Origin: Myxococcales bacterium
GTDB lineage: Bacteria; Myxococcota_A; Polyangia; Haliangiales; Haliangiaceae
Assembly (NCBI GenBank): GCA_016717005.1
Contig: JADJUF010000001.1
Span: 992,001 to 1,056,000, forward strand
Reading direction: 5' to 3'
DNA: 64,000 bases
The position numbers and the translations under genes were made by a program. A model generated the notes under the pieces. The model had not been told where the DNA came from. It searched no databases and saw only the letters and a list, made by a program, of their open reading frames with translations. Shown one piece after another: positions 1 to 8,647 of the stretch. Within the stretch, counting starts at the first letter, position 1, and each line of letters starts with the position of its first letter.

Positions 1-605
1 CCGCTCGGTCGCTCCGGCGGCGGCTGCGCGGCCTGGCGCGCGACCACGCGCGCGCACAGCGGCGGCAGCACCCGCGCCAGGTGATCGAACACCGGCGCGA
101 TCTCGTCGGCGCGGCCGCCGGGCTCGTACTCGTCGAGCAGCGCGTCGTACGGCGTGCACCCGAGCCGCGCCGCCTTGGCCGCGCCGGCCTCGCGCACCAG
201 CGCCAGCACCTCGGCCAGCGCCGGCCGCACCCGCGCGAAGTCCCCGGCGGGCCGGGCCTCGCGCCAGCGCAGCTCGCAGGTCGAGCATGCCCGCGACAGG
301 GCCTCGACCAGGCGGGCGTCGAGCGCGGTCGCGTGGATCCACGCGCGGCGCATCTCGACCAGGTTGGCCCGCTGCCACGCGTCGAGCGCCGCCCGGTCCT
401 GGTCGGCGCGATCGAGCAGGTCGGCGACCGCGGGATCGGCGAGGACCTCGTGGCCGGCCAGCTTGACCGCGGCGAGCTGCTCGGCCCGGGCGGCGGCGCC
501 GCCGCTCGGCATCATCGCCGCCCAGTCCCACCTGAGCACCTCGAGCGCGCTATGCAGCGCGTGCCACCGGTGGAAGCGAGCCTCGAGGTCGGCGTAGGCG
601 GCCAT
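1..605 (-). CDS. M32 family metallocarboxypeptidase (carboxypeptidase Taq type), 3' end outside window
   Basis: Zinc metallopeptidase that removes C-terminal residues from peptides, probably cytoplasmic. From the ATG at 605 the reverse strand is open for about 201 codons and runs off the left edge. Near the N-terminus the stretch EVLRWDWAAMMPSGG matches the W-D-x-x-x-M-P opening block of M32 enzymes. Around residues 152-162, YDALLDEYEPG is a second block typical of the family. The HExxH zinc site lies beyond the window, so activity cannot be judged. The gene is divergent from the YihY-type gene, with about 93 bases between the starts. Confidence 0.85.
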   Translation of the reverse strand, partial: MAAYADLEARFHRWHALHSALEVLRWDWAAMMPSGGAAARAEQLAAVKLAGHEVLADPAVADLLDRADQDRAALDAWQRANLVEMRRAWIHATALDARLVEALSRACSTCELRWREARPAGDFARVRPALAEVLALVREAGAAKAARLGCTPYDALLDEYEPGGRADEIAPVFDHLARVLPPLCARVVARQAAQPPPERPS

Positions 606-698
606 GGTCCGCGACCGTACCGCATCCGCATCCGCGTCGGCGATCGAGGGCGCGGCGGCGATTGCGCTGGCGCGCGCCCGACGGCTACGCTCCCGACG

Positions 699-1547
699 GT
701 GTCGTGGCGCCTGACCTGGCTCGACGTGGCGGCGTGGCTCCCGGTGCGGGTGATCCGGCACACCCGCCGCGACGACGCCACCGTGCTGGCCGCGGGCGTG
801 GCCATGTACCTGCTGCTCGGGCTCCTGCCGACGCTGGCCGCGGTGGTGTCGATCTACGCGCTGATCGCCGACCCGAGCCAGATCGAGGCGCACCTGGCCG
901 GCCTCGACCGCGTGGTGCCGGCCGAGGTCTATCGCCTGCTGGTCGACCAGCTCCAGCGCGCCGGCCAGCGCTCGCCGGACGAGCTGCGCCTGACGGTGCT
1001 CGGCGGCGTGCTCCTGGCGCTGTGGTCGAGCCGGGCCTCGGCCAACGCGCTCCTGGTCGGGATCGAGCACGTCGACGGCACCCGCAGCCGGTGGCGCGGC
1101 TGGCGGCGGCTGGCGCTGACGTTCGTGCTGGCGCTGGGCGCGCTGGTGTCGGCGGTGACCCTGCTGGCGCTGGTCGTGGCGATGCCGGCGACGAGCGCGA
1201 CCCTGGCCCCGTCGGTGCGCGGCTGGCTGGTCGCGCTGCGCTGGCCGACGCTGGTGCTGACCGGCGTCTCGGGGCTGAGCGTGCTCTACGCGCTGGGCGG
1301 GCCGCGCCGAGGCTGGCGCCACATCGTGCCGGGCGCGCTGGTCGCCACCGCGCTCGGCCTGCTGGCGTCGCTCGGCGTGTCGTACTACGTCACCGATCTC
1401 GCGAGCTACCAGGCGCTGTACGGGACGTTCGGCAGCGCGATGGTGGTCGTGCTGTGGTTCTACGCCTGCTCGCTGGCGGTGCTGATCGGCGCGGTCGTCA
1501 ACACCGAGCTGCGCGTGCCGAGCGACCCCGGCGCGTCGCGCGTGTGA
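699..1547 (+). CDS. YihY/virulence factor BrkB family inner membrane protein
   Basis: A 282-residue polytopic protein of the family once mis-annotated as ribonuclease BN. Its biochemical role is unknown. The GTG at 699 (VSWRLTWLDV) is chosen because the open frame upstream, which starts at 81, is the antisense of the peptidase gene and is not protein-like. Family features seen are a DDATVLAAGVAMYLLLGLLPTL segment leading into the first membrane helix, the LWSSRASANAL block, and the YxxxYGTFGSAMVVVLWFY block near the C-terminus. About six hydrophobic helices are visible. No ribosome binding site is obvious. Confidence 0.85.
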   Translation: MSWRLTWLDVAAWLPVRVIRHTRRDDATVLAAGVAMYLLLGLLPTLAAVVSIYALIADPSQIEAHLAGLDRVVPAEVYRLLVDQLQRAGQRSPDELRLTVLGGVLLALWSSRASANALLVGIEHVDGTRSRWRGWRRLALTFVLALGALVSAVTLLALVVAMPATSATLAPSVRGWLVALRWPTLVLTGVSGLSVLYALGGPRRGWRHIVPGALVATALGLLASLGVSYYVTDLASYQALYGTFGSAMVVVLWFYACSLAVLIGAVVNTELRVPSDPGASRV

Positions 1548-1611
1548 TCGCCCGCCGTCGCCGCCGGTCGTTCGACTGGACCCCTCGGGCCCCGGCGATC
1601 TAACGTACGGC

Positions 1612-2193
1612 GTGCCCACTTCACCGTGTCCTGGGTGCGGCGTCGCCGTCGCGGCCGGCTACCCGCGCTGCCCCAAGTGCCACGCGCCGATGCCGGGCGT
1701 GGCGGGCGGACGGACCCGACGCGACACCAACCAGGGCGGCGGCACCACGGTCACCGCGCGGTCGTCGCGCGCGACCGGCGTGGCGCTGGTGGTCGCGGGC
1801 GCGGCCGTGCTCGCCGCCGTGGTCGCGCTGGTGATGACCAGCGGCTCGGCCCACCGCAAGGTCGCCACGGATCCGCGGGTCACCGCCGTGACGCCGATGA
1901 CGTCCTCGGCGCGCCGGATCGATGACACCGCGATCGAGGCGCCGCCGCCACCCCCGGCGCCGCCGGAGCCGTGGCCGGTGCTCGACCGGCTCGAGCGCGC
2001 GCTGGCGGCCGAGCGCCTGTACGGCAAGGTCACGATCCGCGGCGGCGCGGTCGAGGTGCGCTCGAGCTTCTGCGAGGAGGCCCGCGTCCAGGCGCTGGTC
2101 GACGGCGCGCTCGCCGACCTGCGCGCGGTCGGCGCGGCGACGGTCGCCTGCGTCGCGCCCCACGGCGCGGTGGTGTTCCGTCGGACGTTGTGA
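1612..2193 (+). CDS. zinc-ribbon, single-pass membrane protein of unknown function
   Basis: 193 residues from a GTG start. Residues 6-23 hold CPGCG and CPKC pairs, a probable zinc ribbon at the cytoplasmic N-terminus. A transmembrane helix (about residues 56-76, VALVVAGAAVLAAVVALVM) follows, then a Pro-rich linker (APPPPPAPPEP) and a C-terminal domain of about 70 residues with two cysteines (SSFCEEA, VACVAP). The layout, zinc ribbon-TM-periplasmic domain, is common in myxobacterial envelope proteins, but I do not recognise the C-terminal domain. The last 35 bases, including the stop, are tandemly repeated downstream. Confidence 0.7.
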   Translation: MPTSPCPGCGVAVAAGYPRCPKCHAPMPGVAGGRTRRDTNQGGGTTVTARSSRATGVALVVAGAAVLAAVVALVMTSGSAHRKVATDPRVTAVTPMTSSARRIDDTAIEAPPPPPAPPEPWPVLDRLERALAAERLYGKVTIRGGAVEVRSSFCEEARVQALVDGALADLRAVGAATVACVAPHGAVVFRRTL

Positions 2194-2263
2194 CTGACGG
2201 CGCGGTGGGTCTCCGCCGGACGTCGTGACCCACGACGCGGTGGGGTTCCGCCGGACGTTGTGA
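2159..2263 (+). repeat. three tandem 35-bp copies of a gene 3' end
   Basis: Three back-to-back 35-base units (2159-2193, 2194-2228, 2229-2263) share the core GGCGCGGTGG-N-TTCCGCCGGACG and each ends in TGA. The first unit is the last coding stretch and stop of the zinc-ribbon membrane protein. The other two are noncoding. 35 is not a multiple of three, so the copies do not extend the reading frame. Confidence 0.85.
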
Positions 2264-2295
2264 TCGCGGCGATCGACGTGGCACAGTCGCGCGCC

Positions 2296-2655
<360 letters not shown>

Positions 2656-2692
2656 GCTGGCCGGGTAGCCCCGAGGGCACCGCCGACGCCGG

Positions 2693-3163
2693 TTCCGGTT
2701 CCGGTTCCGGTTCCGACGCCGACGACGGTTCCGACGCCGACGACGGTTCCGACTCCGACGACGGCTCCGGCTCCGGTTCCGACGCCGGTTCCGGTTCCGA
2801 CCTCCGACGCCGGTTCCGACTCCGACGACGGCTCCGGATCCGGTTCCGACCTCCGACGCCGGTTCCGACTCCGACGACGGCTCCGACTCCGACGACGGCT
2901 CCGGCTCCGGTTCCGGTTCCGACGCCGGTTCCGGTTCCGGCCGCCGGTTCCGGTTCCGGTCCGACTCCGACTCCGGCTCCGGTTCCGGTTCCGGTTCCGG
3001 TTCCGACTCCGGTTCCGGTTCCGACGCCGGTTCCGGTTCCGACGCCGGCTCCGACGACGGCTCCGGTTCCGACGACGGCTCCGGTTCCGGTTCCGGTTCC
3101 GACTCCGGTTCCGGTTCCGACGCCGGCTCCGGCTCCGGCTCCGGTTCCGACTCCGACGCCGGG
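2693..3163 (+). repeat. long CCGG-phased hexanucleotide array (array 1)
   Basis: About 470 bases made almost wholly of hexamers such as GGTTCC, GGCTCC, GACTCC, GACGCC and GACGAC, fixed in phase by a CCG every six bases. It fills the gap between the GroES-like gene and the phosphotransferase gene, a 535-base stretch without a gene. A 49-base higher-order duplication (copies starting 2793 and 2842) includes one extra base, so no frame stays open across it with one composition. That argues against coding. Antisense reading gives long Glu-Pro runs that are artefacts. Confidence 0.9.
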
Positions 3164-3190
3164 CTTTCGCGCCGCGGCGAGGATTCTGCT

Positions 3191-3967
3191 ATGACCCGAC
3201 GCCCTGGCATGTGGACCGATCTCGTCGCCATCTATCGCTCGTCCAAGAAGAAGCAGGACATCAACTGGTTCACCGAGCACATCGCCCGGCGCGCCGGGGC
3301 CCCGTTCGTGCTGGCGCTGCGCGGCACCCGGATCACCCCGAACCAGGTGACGATGTTCGCGGTGATCGTGTGCGCCGGGGCCGGCGCGCTGTGGGTGAGC
3401 TGGCTGTCGTGGCTGGGCCTGGTGCTCGGCGCGCTGGTGTTCGAGCTGTCGTTCGTCCTCGACTGCGTCGACGGCATGCTGGCGCGGGTGCGCAAGGTCG
3501 CGTCGCCGCTCGGGCACCTGCTCGACTTCCTGATGGACGAGCTCAAGGCGATGCTGCTGTACGGGTGCGTGACCGTGCGGCTGTGGCGCCAGACCGGCGA
3601 TGAGCGCCTGCTGATCGTCGGCCTGGCCGGGCTGTTCTGCCTGGCGTCGGGGATCGCGCTGACCTCGTTCATGCGCCGGCCCGAGTACGGCGCCAAGCCC
3701 CCGACCGAGGACGGCCAGCCGGCCGAGGTCGGCGGTCGCCGCGGCCTGGTCGGCCGCGCGATCTCGGGCGTCGAGTGGGCCGCGCGGGTCGTGGTCCACT
3801 ACCCGCAGTACATCTGGATCTGCGCGCTGGCCGATCGGATCGACGTCTACTTCTGGGCGTACGGCGCGGTCAACCTGCTCTACCTGGGGCTGTCGATGCT
3901 GAAGATCGCGTTCCGCCTCGGTCGGTTCGCGCCGCGCGCCGTGCCCGCGGCCGAGGCCACCCCGTGA
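3191..3967 (+). CDS. CDP-alcohol phosphatidyltransferase family membrane enzyme
   Basis: 258 residues. Enzymes of this family transfer a phospho-alcohol from a CDP-alcohol to an acceptor hydroxyl, making phospholipids or phosphodiester solutes in the inner membrane. The full catalytic signature is present: D91-x2-D94-G95-x2-A98-R99-x8-G108-x3-D112-x3-D116. Several membrane helices surround it. A GAGGA ribosome binding site (3179-3183) sits 7 bases before the ATG. The stop overlaps the start of the nucleotidyltransferase gene (GTGA), so the two are translationally coupled. The substrate is not readable from sequence. The neighbour suggests that the CDP-activated group is made by the next gene. 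Confidence 0.88.
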   Translation: MTRRPGMWTDLVAIYRSSKKKQDINWFTEHIARRAGAPFVLALRGTRITPNQVTMFAVIVCAGAGALWVSWLSWLGLVLGALVFELSFVLDCVDGMLARVRKVASPLGHLLDFLMDELKAMLLYGCVTVRLWRQTGDERLLIVGLAGLFCLASGIALTSFMRRPEYGAKPPTEDGQPAEVGGRRGLVGRAISGVEWAARVVVHYPQYIWICALADRIDVYFWAYGAVNLLYLGLSMLKIAFRLGRFAPRAVPAAEATP

Positions 3968-4770
3968 AGGCCATCGTCATCGCGGCCGGGCGCGGCAAGC
4001 GCCTGGGCGCGCACACCGACGAGCTGCCCAAGACCCTCGTGCCGGTCGGCGCCCGCTCGATCCTCGGCTGGCAGATGCGCGCGTTCGCCGCCGCCGGCGT
4101 CGACGAGCTGGTGCTGATCCGCGGGTACCGCGGCGACGTGCTCGAGGCCGGGGCCCGGGCCGCGGCGCCGGCCGGGATGCGGCTGCGCTTCGTCGACAAC
4201 CCCGAGTGGGAGACCAACAACATCCTGCTGTCGCTGGCGTGCGCCCGGGCCGAGCTCGACGGGCCGACCCTGATCACCTACAGCGACATCATCTTCACGC
4301 CGGCCGTGGTGCGGGCGCTGGTCGCGGGGACGGGACCGATCGATCTGGTCATCGACGCGGACTTCCGGTCGATCTACGACGGCCGCACCGAGCACCCGCT
4401 CGACGAGGGCGAGGTCGCCGATCTCGACGGCGCCGGCCGCGTCCGCCGGGTCGGCAAGCGGGCGCTGCCCCCGGCCGAGGCCCACGGCGAGTTCATCGGC
4501 CTGGCCCGGCTCGACGCGGCCGGCGCCGCGGTCGTCGCCGGCGCGCTCGACGATCTGACGGCGCGCTACCGCGGGCGCGACCACGAGCCGTACCAGCGGG
4601 CGGCGCGGATGCGCACCGCCTACCTGACCGACCTGCTGCAGGAGCTCATCGACGGTGGGACGCCGATCCACCCGGTGACCATCCACGGCCAGTGGCGCGA
4701 GATCGACACCGGTCAGGATCTCGCGCGGGCGGTGGCGCTGGTAGAGTCGGCATCCGAGGAATGGTCATGA
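3964..4770 (+). CDS. NTP-transferase (probable CTP-dependent choline-/inositol-phosphate-type cytidylyltransferase)
   Basis: 268 residues from a GTG that overlaps the previous stop. The N-terminal MKAIVIAAGRGKRLG is the nucleotide-binding loop of MobA/GlmU-fold nucleotidyltransferases, followed by LPKTLVPVG (21-29) and the metal-binding Asp in TYSDIIF (D108). The block NPEWETNNILLSL (79-91) resembles LicC-type phosphocholine cytidylyltransferases. Its coupling to a CDP-alcohol transferase suggests it supplies the CDP-activated alcohol. This recalls the inositol-phosphate cytidylyltransferase/phosphotransferase pair known from hyperthermophiles. Substrate unproven; a sugar nucleotidyltransferase is the alternative. 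Confidence 0.8.
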   Translation: MKAIVIAAGRGKRLGAHTDELPKTLVPVGARSILGWQMRAFAAAGVDELVLIRGYRGDVLEAGARAAAPAGMRLRFVDNPEWETNNILLSLACARAELDGPTLITYSDIIFTPAVVRALVAGTGPIDLVIDADFRSIYDGRTEHPLDEGEVADLDGAGRVRRVGKRALPPAEAHGEFIGLARLDAAGAAVVAGALDDLTARYRGRDHEPYQRAARMRTAYLTDLLQELIDGGTPIHPVTIHGQWREIDTGQDLARAVALVESASEEWS

Positions 4771-5393
4771 AGCTCCGTGCGCTCGTGTTCGTGTCGGTGG
4801 GCCTCGCGCTCACGCTGGTCGCCGGCTGTGAGAAGCCGTCGGAGACCGATTGCAAGAAGGCGATCGCCAACATCCGTCAGCAGATGGGGACGGCGAAGAT
4901 GAGCGCCGAGGGGGCGACCGACGCCGCCTGGGTGCGCTCGTGCCGCGGCACCGCCAAGAAGAAGTCGGTGCAGTGCGCGATCAACGCGCGCTCGCTCGAG
5001 GAGCTCAAGGCGTGCGGGCTGCTCAAGGCCAAAGAGATCGACGAGATGGAGGCGCTCGAGAAGGAGCTGGATGGCATGCGCGGCCCGGCGCCGGTCGACG
5101 CCGGGGTCGCGGTCGACGCGGCCGCGATCGACGACGGCGACGCCGGCGCGGCAGCCGACGGTGACGCCGGCGCGGCCGCGGCTGCGGGCTCGGCCGCCCC
5201 GGCCGCTGGCTCCGCGCCGCCCCCCGGCGCGGCCGCCCCTGCGCCGGCCGCCGGCTCGGGCGCACCCGCTCCGACCACGGGCGCCGCGGCGCCCGCCCCG
5301 GCCGCTGGCGCGGCGGCGCCCCCGCCCGCGGGCCCCGCCGCCCCGGCCCCGGCCGCTGGCTCGGCCGCACCCAAGGCGCCGACCACGCCGTGA
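4767..5393 (+). CDS. lipoprotein with Cys-rich core and long Ala/Pro/Gly tail
   Basis: 208 residues. The ATG at 4767 overlaps the previous stop (ATGA) and has a GAGGA site 6 bases upstream; the in-frame ATG at 4761 is too close to that site. The signal peptide ends in a lipobox (TLVAGC, Cys about residue 18). A helical core of about 70 residues carries cysteines (TDCKK, RSCRG, VQCAI, KACGLL) that could form two disulfides. A VDAGVAVDAAAIDDGDAG linker and roughly 75 residues of AAPAPAAGS-like repeats follow, probably a flexible periplasmic spacer. Function unknown. Confidence 0.72.
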   Translation: MKLRALVFVSVGLALTLVAGCEKPSETDCKKAIANIRQQMGTAKMSAEGATDAAWVRSCRGTAKKKSVQCAINARSLEELKACGLLKAKEIDEMEALEKELDGMRGPAPVDAGVAVDAAAIDDGDAGAAADGDAGAAAAAGSAAPAAGSAPPPGAAAPAPAAGSGAPAPTTGAAAPAPAAGAAAPPPAGPAAPAPAAGSAAPKAPTTP

Positions 5394-6310
5394 TCGTCCG
5401 GTCGATCGCGGCGATCGGGTGCGCGCTCGCGCTCGCCCGCGCGGCGGCGGCCGAGCCCCTGGCGGCGGTCGCGGTCGCGCCCGACCCGCTCGCGTCGGTG
5501 CTGGTCGGCCCGTCGGGCCAGGTGTGGGACCCCGACGGCCACGGCGGGTGGAGCCGCACGCGTGAGGGCGGCGTCGCCGCCGACGTGGGCGGCGCGATGC
5601 TCACGTCGACCCTGGTCGTCATCGGCCGGGCGACGCCCCCGTACCGCCTCGCCGGCGACCACTGGCAGGCGGTGCGCCTGGGCGAGCGCGGCAAGACCCT
5701 CGCCGGCACCGGCCCGCGCCCGGCCATGACCATCGGCCGCCAGGTGTTCGTCTGGAAGACCAGCGCGTGGGTCCGGATCGGCACGGCCCCGGCGGCGGTC
5801 GTGGCGGTGTGGGCCGCGAGCGACGCCAAGGTGTACATCGCCGGCGCCGGCCGGATCTGGCGGCTCGCCGGCAAGCGCCTGGTCGAGCACGCCACCGCGA
5901 GCGTGGTCGCGTTCGCGAGCGGGCCGACGCCGCTGGCGCTCACCGCCGACGGCAAGCTCTACGACCTCACCAGCCGCACCGCCACGCCGATCGCGATCGG
6001 CGCCGACGCGGTCACGCCGACCCTCGCGACCACCGCCCCCGACGGCACCGCCTGGGTCGCCGGCCAGCGGGCGGGCGGGTTCGTCCTGGCGCGCCGGGTG
6101 CGCGGGGCGTGGCAGGAGGTCGCGGCGCCGGCGGTCGCCGCTGACGATCGGCCGGTCGCGCTGGCGATCGGCGCCGACGGCGCGGCCCTGCTGGCCCTGG
6201 CGAGCGGCGCCGTGTGGGTGCAGCCCGCCGGCGGCGCCTGGACCGCGGCCCCGCTGACCGACGCCCGGACGCCGCGCGGCCCGGGCCCGGGCCCGGCGCG
6301 GATGCCCTGA
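5390..6310 (+). CDS. exported protein, probable beta-propeller-like repeats
   Basis: 306 residues, GTG start overlapping the lipoprotein stop (GTGA). A signal peptide (IAAIGCALALARAAAAEP) is followed by evenly spaced short strands with motifs such as VYIAGAGRIWRLAGKRL, KLYDLTSRTATPI, GTAWVAGQRAG and AVWVQPAGGAW. These look like blades of a propeller, though no family is recognised with certainty. It closes a four-gene coupled run starting at 3191, so it may act in the envelope with the phosphotransferase pathway. A GGCCCGGGCCCGGGCC stretch lies at the 3' end. Confidence 0.6.
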   Translation: MIVRSIAAIGCALALARAAAAEPLAAVAVAPDPLASVLVGPSGQVWDPDGHGGWSRTREGGVAADVGGAMLTSTLVVIGRATPPYRLAGDHWQAVRLGERGKTLAGTGPRPAMTIGRQVFVWKTSAWVRIGTAPAAVVAVWAASDAKVYIAGAGRIWRLAGKRLVEHATASVVAFASGPTPLALTADGKLYDLTSRTATPIAIGADAVTPTLATTAPDGTAWVAGQRAGGFVLARRVRGAWQEVAAPAVAADDRPVALAIGADGAALLALASGAVWVQPAGGAWTAAPLTDARTPRGPGPGPARMP

Positions 6311-6364
6311 CACTACCCGTCCGACGATTTGACCCGCGCGGCCTCCCCCAACTATCCTCCTACC

Positions 6365-7114
6365 GTGCCCCCGGTTGTCCTCGTCGCCGACGACGATGCA
6401 TGGATCTTGCGGATGGTCGCGACCGTGCTCGAGAAGCGCGGCTACGAGGTCATGACGGCGACCGACGGTGAGGAGGCGCTGTCGCGCGCGCTGGCGACGC
6501 CGCCCGACCTGCTGATCACCGACGTGATGATGCCGAAGATGGACGGCTGGGCCCTGGTCAAGGCGCTGCGCGCGCGGCCCGAGCTGGCGACGCTGCCGGT
6601 GATCTTCCTGACGGCGCTGTCGTCCGACGAGGATCGCATCCGCGGCTTCCGGCTCGGCGCCGACGACTACGTGCCCAAGCCGTTCCGGTTCGAGGAGCTC
6701 GATCTGCGCGTGGCCAAGACCATGCGCCGCACCCAGGCGATGGCCCAGGAGGCGCGCGAGACCCTCCTGGGACCGTCGCTGCGCGGCGACCTGGCGCAGA
6801 TCGGCCTGGCCGCGCTGCTGACGATGGTCGAGATGGAGCGCAAGACCGGCGTGCTGACGCTGCGCAACGGCGCCGGCAGCTCGGCCCAGATCCTGGTGCG
6901 CACCGGCCGGGTCGTCCACGCGCGCCTCGACGATCGCCCGAGCCCGGTCGACGCCGAGTGCGTCTACTACCTGCTGGCCTGGTCGACCGGCGCGTTCGAG
7001 CTGGCGACGTGCGACGTCGAGGGCGTCGACCGGGTCCAGACGTCGACCATGAACCTGCTGCTCGAGGGCGCCCGCCGCCTCGACGAGTCGACCCAGCACG
7101 ACCTGACGGTGTGA
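6365..7114 (+). CDS. response regulator receiver protein with C-terminal DUF4388-like domain
   Basis: 249 residues from the GTG at 6365; the ORF extends upstream to 6329 without a better start. The receiver domain (residues 1-120) is complete: acidic pair D9-D11, phospho-acceptor D53 in ITDVMMPKMDG, T83, K105. The C-terminal half begins GDLAQIGLAALLTMVEMERKTG and continues with a GRVVHARLDD strand, as in DUF4388 (PATAN-like) domains common in myxobacterial signalling proteins. There is no DNA-binding domain, so output is likely by protein contact. It is convergent with the FHA regulator gene, with 16 bases between the stops. Confidence 0.85.
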   Translation: MPPVVLVADDDAWILRMVATVLEKRGYEVMTATDGEEALSRALATPPDLLITDVMMPKMDGWALVKALRARPELATLPVIFLTALSSDEDRIRGFRLGADDYVPKPFRFEELDLRVAKTMRRTQAMAQEARETLLGPSLRGDLAQIGLAALLTMVEMERKTGVLTLRNGAGSSAQILVRTGRVVHARLDDRPSPVDAECVYYLLAWSTGAFELATCDVEGVDRVQTSTMNLLLEGARRLDESTQHDLTV

Positions 7115-7130
7115 GCGCGCGGCCCCCGCG

Positions 7131-8579
7131 TCACTCGTCGTCGACGTCGTCGGGGCTGACCGCGCCCATCGCCTCGATCTCGTACTTCTTCATCAGCTTG
7201 CGGAAGTACTTGCGATCGATGTCGGCGTCGCGGGCGGCGTGGGAGATGTTGCCGCCGTGGCGCTTGAGCAGCGACACGATGTAGTCGCGCTCGAAGCTCG
7301 ACACCCACCGCTCCTTGGCGTCCTTGAAGGTCACGCCGTCGAGCAGCTCGTCGGGCGGCCGCGGCGCCGCGGCGGTCCGGGGCTCGGCGGTCAGCGCGCG
7401 GGCGCCCGGGCTCGGCCGCGCCTGCTCGCGCAGGTTGTCGGGCAGGTCGTCGACGTCGATCACCTCGCCGTCGGCGAACGACACCGCCCGCTCGACCACG
7501 TTGACCAGCTCGCGCACGTTGCCGGGCCAGGCGTAGGCCGCGAGCACCGCCAGCGCCTCGCGCGACACCGCGCGCGCCCGGGGCCGGCCGTCGGCGCCGA
7601 GGTTGTAGGCGGCGGTGTCGAGGAAGTGCTGCACCAGCGGCGCGATGTCGTCGGGGCGATCGCGCAGCGACGGCAGCCGCAGGCGCACGACGGAGAGCCG
7701 GTAGAACAGGTCCTGCCGGAACCGCCCGGCCCGGACCTCGTCCTCGAGGTTGCGGTTGGTGGCGGCGATGATCCGCACGTCGACCTTGGCGGTCTTGGCG
7801 CCGCCGACCCGCCGCACCTCGCGCTGCTCGAGCGCGCGCAGCAGCTTGGGCTGGAGATCGAGCGGCAGCTCGCCGAGCTCGTCGAGGAACAGCGTGCCGC
7901 CGTCGGCCAGCTCGAACAGGCCCACGCGGGTCATGACCGCGCCGGTGAAGCTGCCCTTCTCGTGACCGAACAGCTCGCTCTCGATCAGGTTGGGCGGCAC
8001 CGCGCCGCAGTCGAAGACCACCAGCTCGCGGCCGGCGCGCGGCGACAGGTTGTGGATCGTCTGGGCCACGACCTCCTTGCCCGTGCCGGTCTCGCCCTCG
8101 ATGACCACGGTCGTGCTGGTCGGGGCGATGCGCTCGAGGATCGAGTACATCTCGCGCATCTTGGCGTTGCCGCCGATCAGCCCGCCCAGCCGATCGGCCC
8201 GCGACGGCACGATCGACACCTCCTCCTCGCGCGCGTGGAAGCGCAGCGGGGTCTGGCCGACCCCGACGGCGCAGCCGGGCTTGAGGAACGCCTCGCGGAT
8301 CCGGACCTTGTTGACGAAGGTGCCGTTGGTCGAGCGCAGATCGACCAGCACGTAGCCGGTGTCCTCCTGGACGATCTTGCAGTGGTAGCGCGAGACCGTG
8401 TCGTCGCGCAGGACCACGTCGTTGTCGTCCATCGAGCCGATCCGGATCTCGTCCTTCTCGAAGGTCCAGGTCTCGTCGGTGTCGACCGCGCTCAGGATGC
8501 ACTGGCGCAGGTGCAGCGTCGGCCCGCGCTCGAGGAACGCGACCTTGGTCGGCGGCACGAAGTCCGGGAACTTCTTCAT
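7131..8579 (-). CDS. FHA-domain sigma-54 enhancer-binding protein
   Basis: 482 residues. An FHA domain (about 40-115) carries R64-x-H66 and STNGT (83-87), so it probably reads a phosphothreonine on a partner. The AAA+ domain has GETGTGKE (162-169), FLDELGE (231-237) and the sigma-54 contact loop as GSFTGA (209-214), with Ser where Ala is usual. The C-terminus ends in a Fis-type helix-turn-helix (GGNISHAARDADIDRKYFRK). There is no receiver domain, so control is by Ser/Thr phosphorylation signalling rather than by a histidine kinase. It is divergent from the next enhancer-binding gene, with 68 bases between starts. Confidence 0.92.
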   Translation of the reverse strand: MKKFPDFVPPTKVAFLERGPTLHLRQCILSAVDTDETWTFEKDEIRIGSMDDNDVVLRDDTVSRYHCKIVQEDTGYVLVDLRSTNGTFVNKVRIREAFLKPGCAVGVGQTPLRFHAREEEVSIVPSRADRLGGLIGGNAKMREMYSILERIAPTSTTVVIEGETGTGKEVVAQTIHNLSPRAGRELVVFDCGAVPPNLIESELFGHEKGSFTGAVMTRVGLFELADGGTLFLDELGELPLDLQPKLLRALEQREVRRVGGAKTAKVDVRIIAATNRNLEDEVRAGRFRQDLFYRLSVVRLRLPSLRDRPDDIAPLVQHFLDTAAYNLGADGRPRARAVSREALAVLAAYAWPGNVRELVNVVERAVSFADGEVIDVDDLPDNLREQARPSPGARALTAEPRTAAAPRPPDELLDGVTFKDAKERWVSSFERDYIVSLLKRHGGNISHAARDADIDRKYFRKLMKKYEIEAMGAVSPDDVDDE

Positions 8580-8647
8580 CGGGCCCGTCCACGATGGTAG
8601 CCCAAGCGCGCCCGCGACCGTGCCGGTGCGCTACCGTATCGCCGACC

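Noticed and set aside
8594..8647. Extended N-terminus of the large enhancer-binding protein
   Set aside because: The upstream residues have no helical-repeat character and would place the start next to the divergent gene's start; GTG 8648 is preferred.
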